From Siniperca chuatsi (Eukaryota > Chordata > Actinopteri > Centrarchiformes > Sinipercidae), in contig NC_058051.1 in assembly GCF_020085105.1 (NCBI RefSeq), forward strand, positions 25,081,455 to 25,145,454: a stretch of 64,000 bases of DNA, given 5' to 3'. Position 1 is the first letter of the stretch. Every line of letters begins with the position of its first letter. The position numbers and the translations under genes are program-made. The notes below the pieces were generated by a model that did not search any database, had not been told where the DNA came from, and saw nothing but the letters and a program-made list of their open reading frames with translations. Positions 62,761-64,000 of the stretch are shown here, piece after piece.

Positions 62761-64000
62761 ATTTATAGAAATTAAACTGTTACACTTTGCTCTACTGTGA
62801 GACAACATATTACAACTAAATGGTAACCATGTTACATTAACAAATCTGCTAAAAATGTTTTACTTTTATGAACATGTCATGAAATAGTTCAAAATAGGCT
62901 TTTTACAAATGTGCTATTTTTGTTACAGCCTGTATTACCTGTCAGAGGAGTGTATATCCAAGTGTCACATAAAGAGAGCTACCATCAGAGGTTTATGGAT
63001 ATCTATGAAAGACAATGAAGAACACAGAACTGTAGCCTTATTTAGACAAAAAGGGCTTGCTGGGATATCAAACATCATCGCGTGACACTTTAGTCACAGA
63101 CTGAGCAGTTGTTTATACATAATTCCTTTGTAGTTTCAGGAGCTCATTCTGCGGTTGATCATATTCTCTTCTGCCTGTGTTCAGAAGCTGACCTGTTGTG
63201 CAGAGATGTGCATATTTACTCTATTCATAGGCTCCACACAGCACACATGCTACAGGCACATATTCATTACTAAGTAGCCTGTGGCGACTGTCATGTGTAG
63301 ACAATGGTGGAAGACAAAAACAGTGTATCTACCACACAGGGAATCTTCCACACTTGTAGCCACATTATGGAGATAGCACGCCCAAATGGCGTGTTTTTTT
63401 AATCATATTCACATAATCTTGTGAGAGTCGTATGTGGAATCACAGATAAGCCTCCTTATGTTGCTCAGATATTACTGCAAATGAGCATGTCTGAGAAATG
63501 TAACACCTTGCATAGACTCTTGCATTTTCATTTCTGTGGCATCTGTGACCAGTCCGTCATGTCCCTAACCCCCTCGGGGGACCCCTAACCTATCTGCTGC
63601 AGACCCCCAAAACCCAGGAGCAAGGGAGGGTGGGGGGCAGGGACACATTTGATTGATGATGGTGTGAATTAAACAGAAAGAGATGGAGAGAATCCTTTTA
63701 TCAGGCCAGAAACACGAGTGGATTAAAATGTAGTTGTACAACCCCTCTGTATAATGCAGCAGCCTGGCTGCGTATCACGAGGCACCAGAAGCCAAGATGA
63801 GAGCTGCTCGTTATTATTCCCCCCCCCCAACTCAGCCCACCAGATGAAACTTTGCTGAAGCAGGAAAACAGGAAACATGTGAAACAGGGCTGAAACATGA
63901 TGAAACTATTTTGACAATCACTGGTAATTTTTCAAGCGATTCCAGTCTTTCAAATGTGAGTATTTGCTGCTTTTCTCTTTTTTATATTTCATTAGTGAGT
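62761..64000. other. Intergenic to window end, no gene seen
   Basis: No gene is supported. A C-run (63820-63829) and a G-rich patch (63620-63645) occur. The 65-codon minus ORF at 63701-63898 has no known domain. Confidence 0.45.

Overview
The window is vertebrate nuclear DNA, almost certainly from a spiny-rayed (percomorph-type) teleost. It has intron-containing genes with GT-AG splice sites, the conserved ptpn1 / cebpb / peds1 (tmem189) / ube2v1 neighbourhood known from human 20q13, and a dense load of fish-type transposon relics (RTE, L2, Rex1/CR1-like, hAT-like and Tc1-like elements). There is no bacterial, phage, CRISPR or operon-like content, and I saw no rRNA, tRNA or viral gene.

Layout. 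1-3.1 kb: the last coding exon of ptpn1 (PTP1B) and its 3' UTR. 3.1-15.6 kb: intergenic DNA packed with repeats, including a nested transposon stack (5997-7157), an RTE fragment with an open 252-codon frame (9135-9925) and a hAT-like MITE with an 8-bp target-site duplication (12880-13226). 15.6-17.3 kb: the single-exon gene cebpb on the minus strand, with promoter elements and a short upstream ORF; its reading frame is broken by one base near a triplet repeat. 18-20.4 kb: repeat fragments. 20.97-27.1 kb: peds1 on the plus strand, six coding exons, then a long 3' UTR. 28.2-32 kb: ube2v1 on the plus strand, four coding exons. 33-38.2 kb: decayed L2 and Rex1-like LINEs. 38.8-42.5 kb: slc52a3 (riboflavin transporter RFVT3), three coding exons. 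43.1-64 kb: about 20 kb with no gene that I can support, holding MITEs, an L2 remnant and several unclassified dispersed repeats.

How the genes relate. They do not form a pathway. Their order is an old syntenic block: peds1 (plasmalogen desaturase, Kua) lies directly upstream of ube2v1 (UEV1) in the same orientation, the arrangement that yields read-through Kua-UEV transcripts in mammals. cebpb and peds1 are divergent from one intergenic region. ptpn1 runs convergently with cebpb, which differs from the same-strand arrangement I recall for human.

No new gene system is evident. The observations most worth following are the apparent frameshift in cebpb lying between the LAP and LIP start codons, its conserved-type uORF, the nested mobile elements (two copies sharing one insertion site, with a third copy carrying the empty site), the TISU/YY1-like start of ube2v1, and two near-identical LINE tails flanking ube2v1 as direct repeats.
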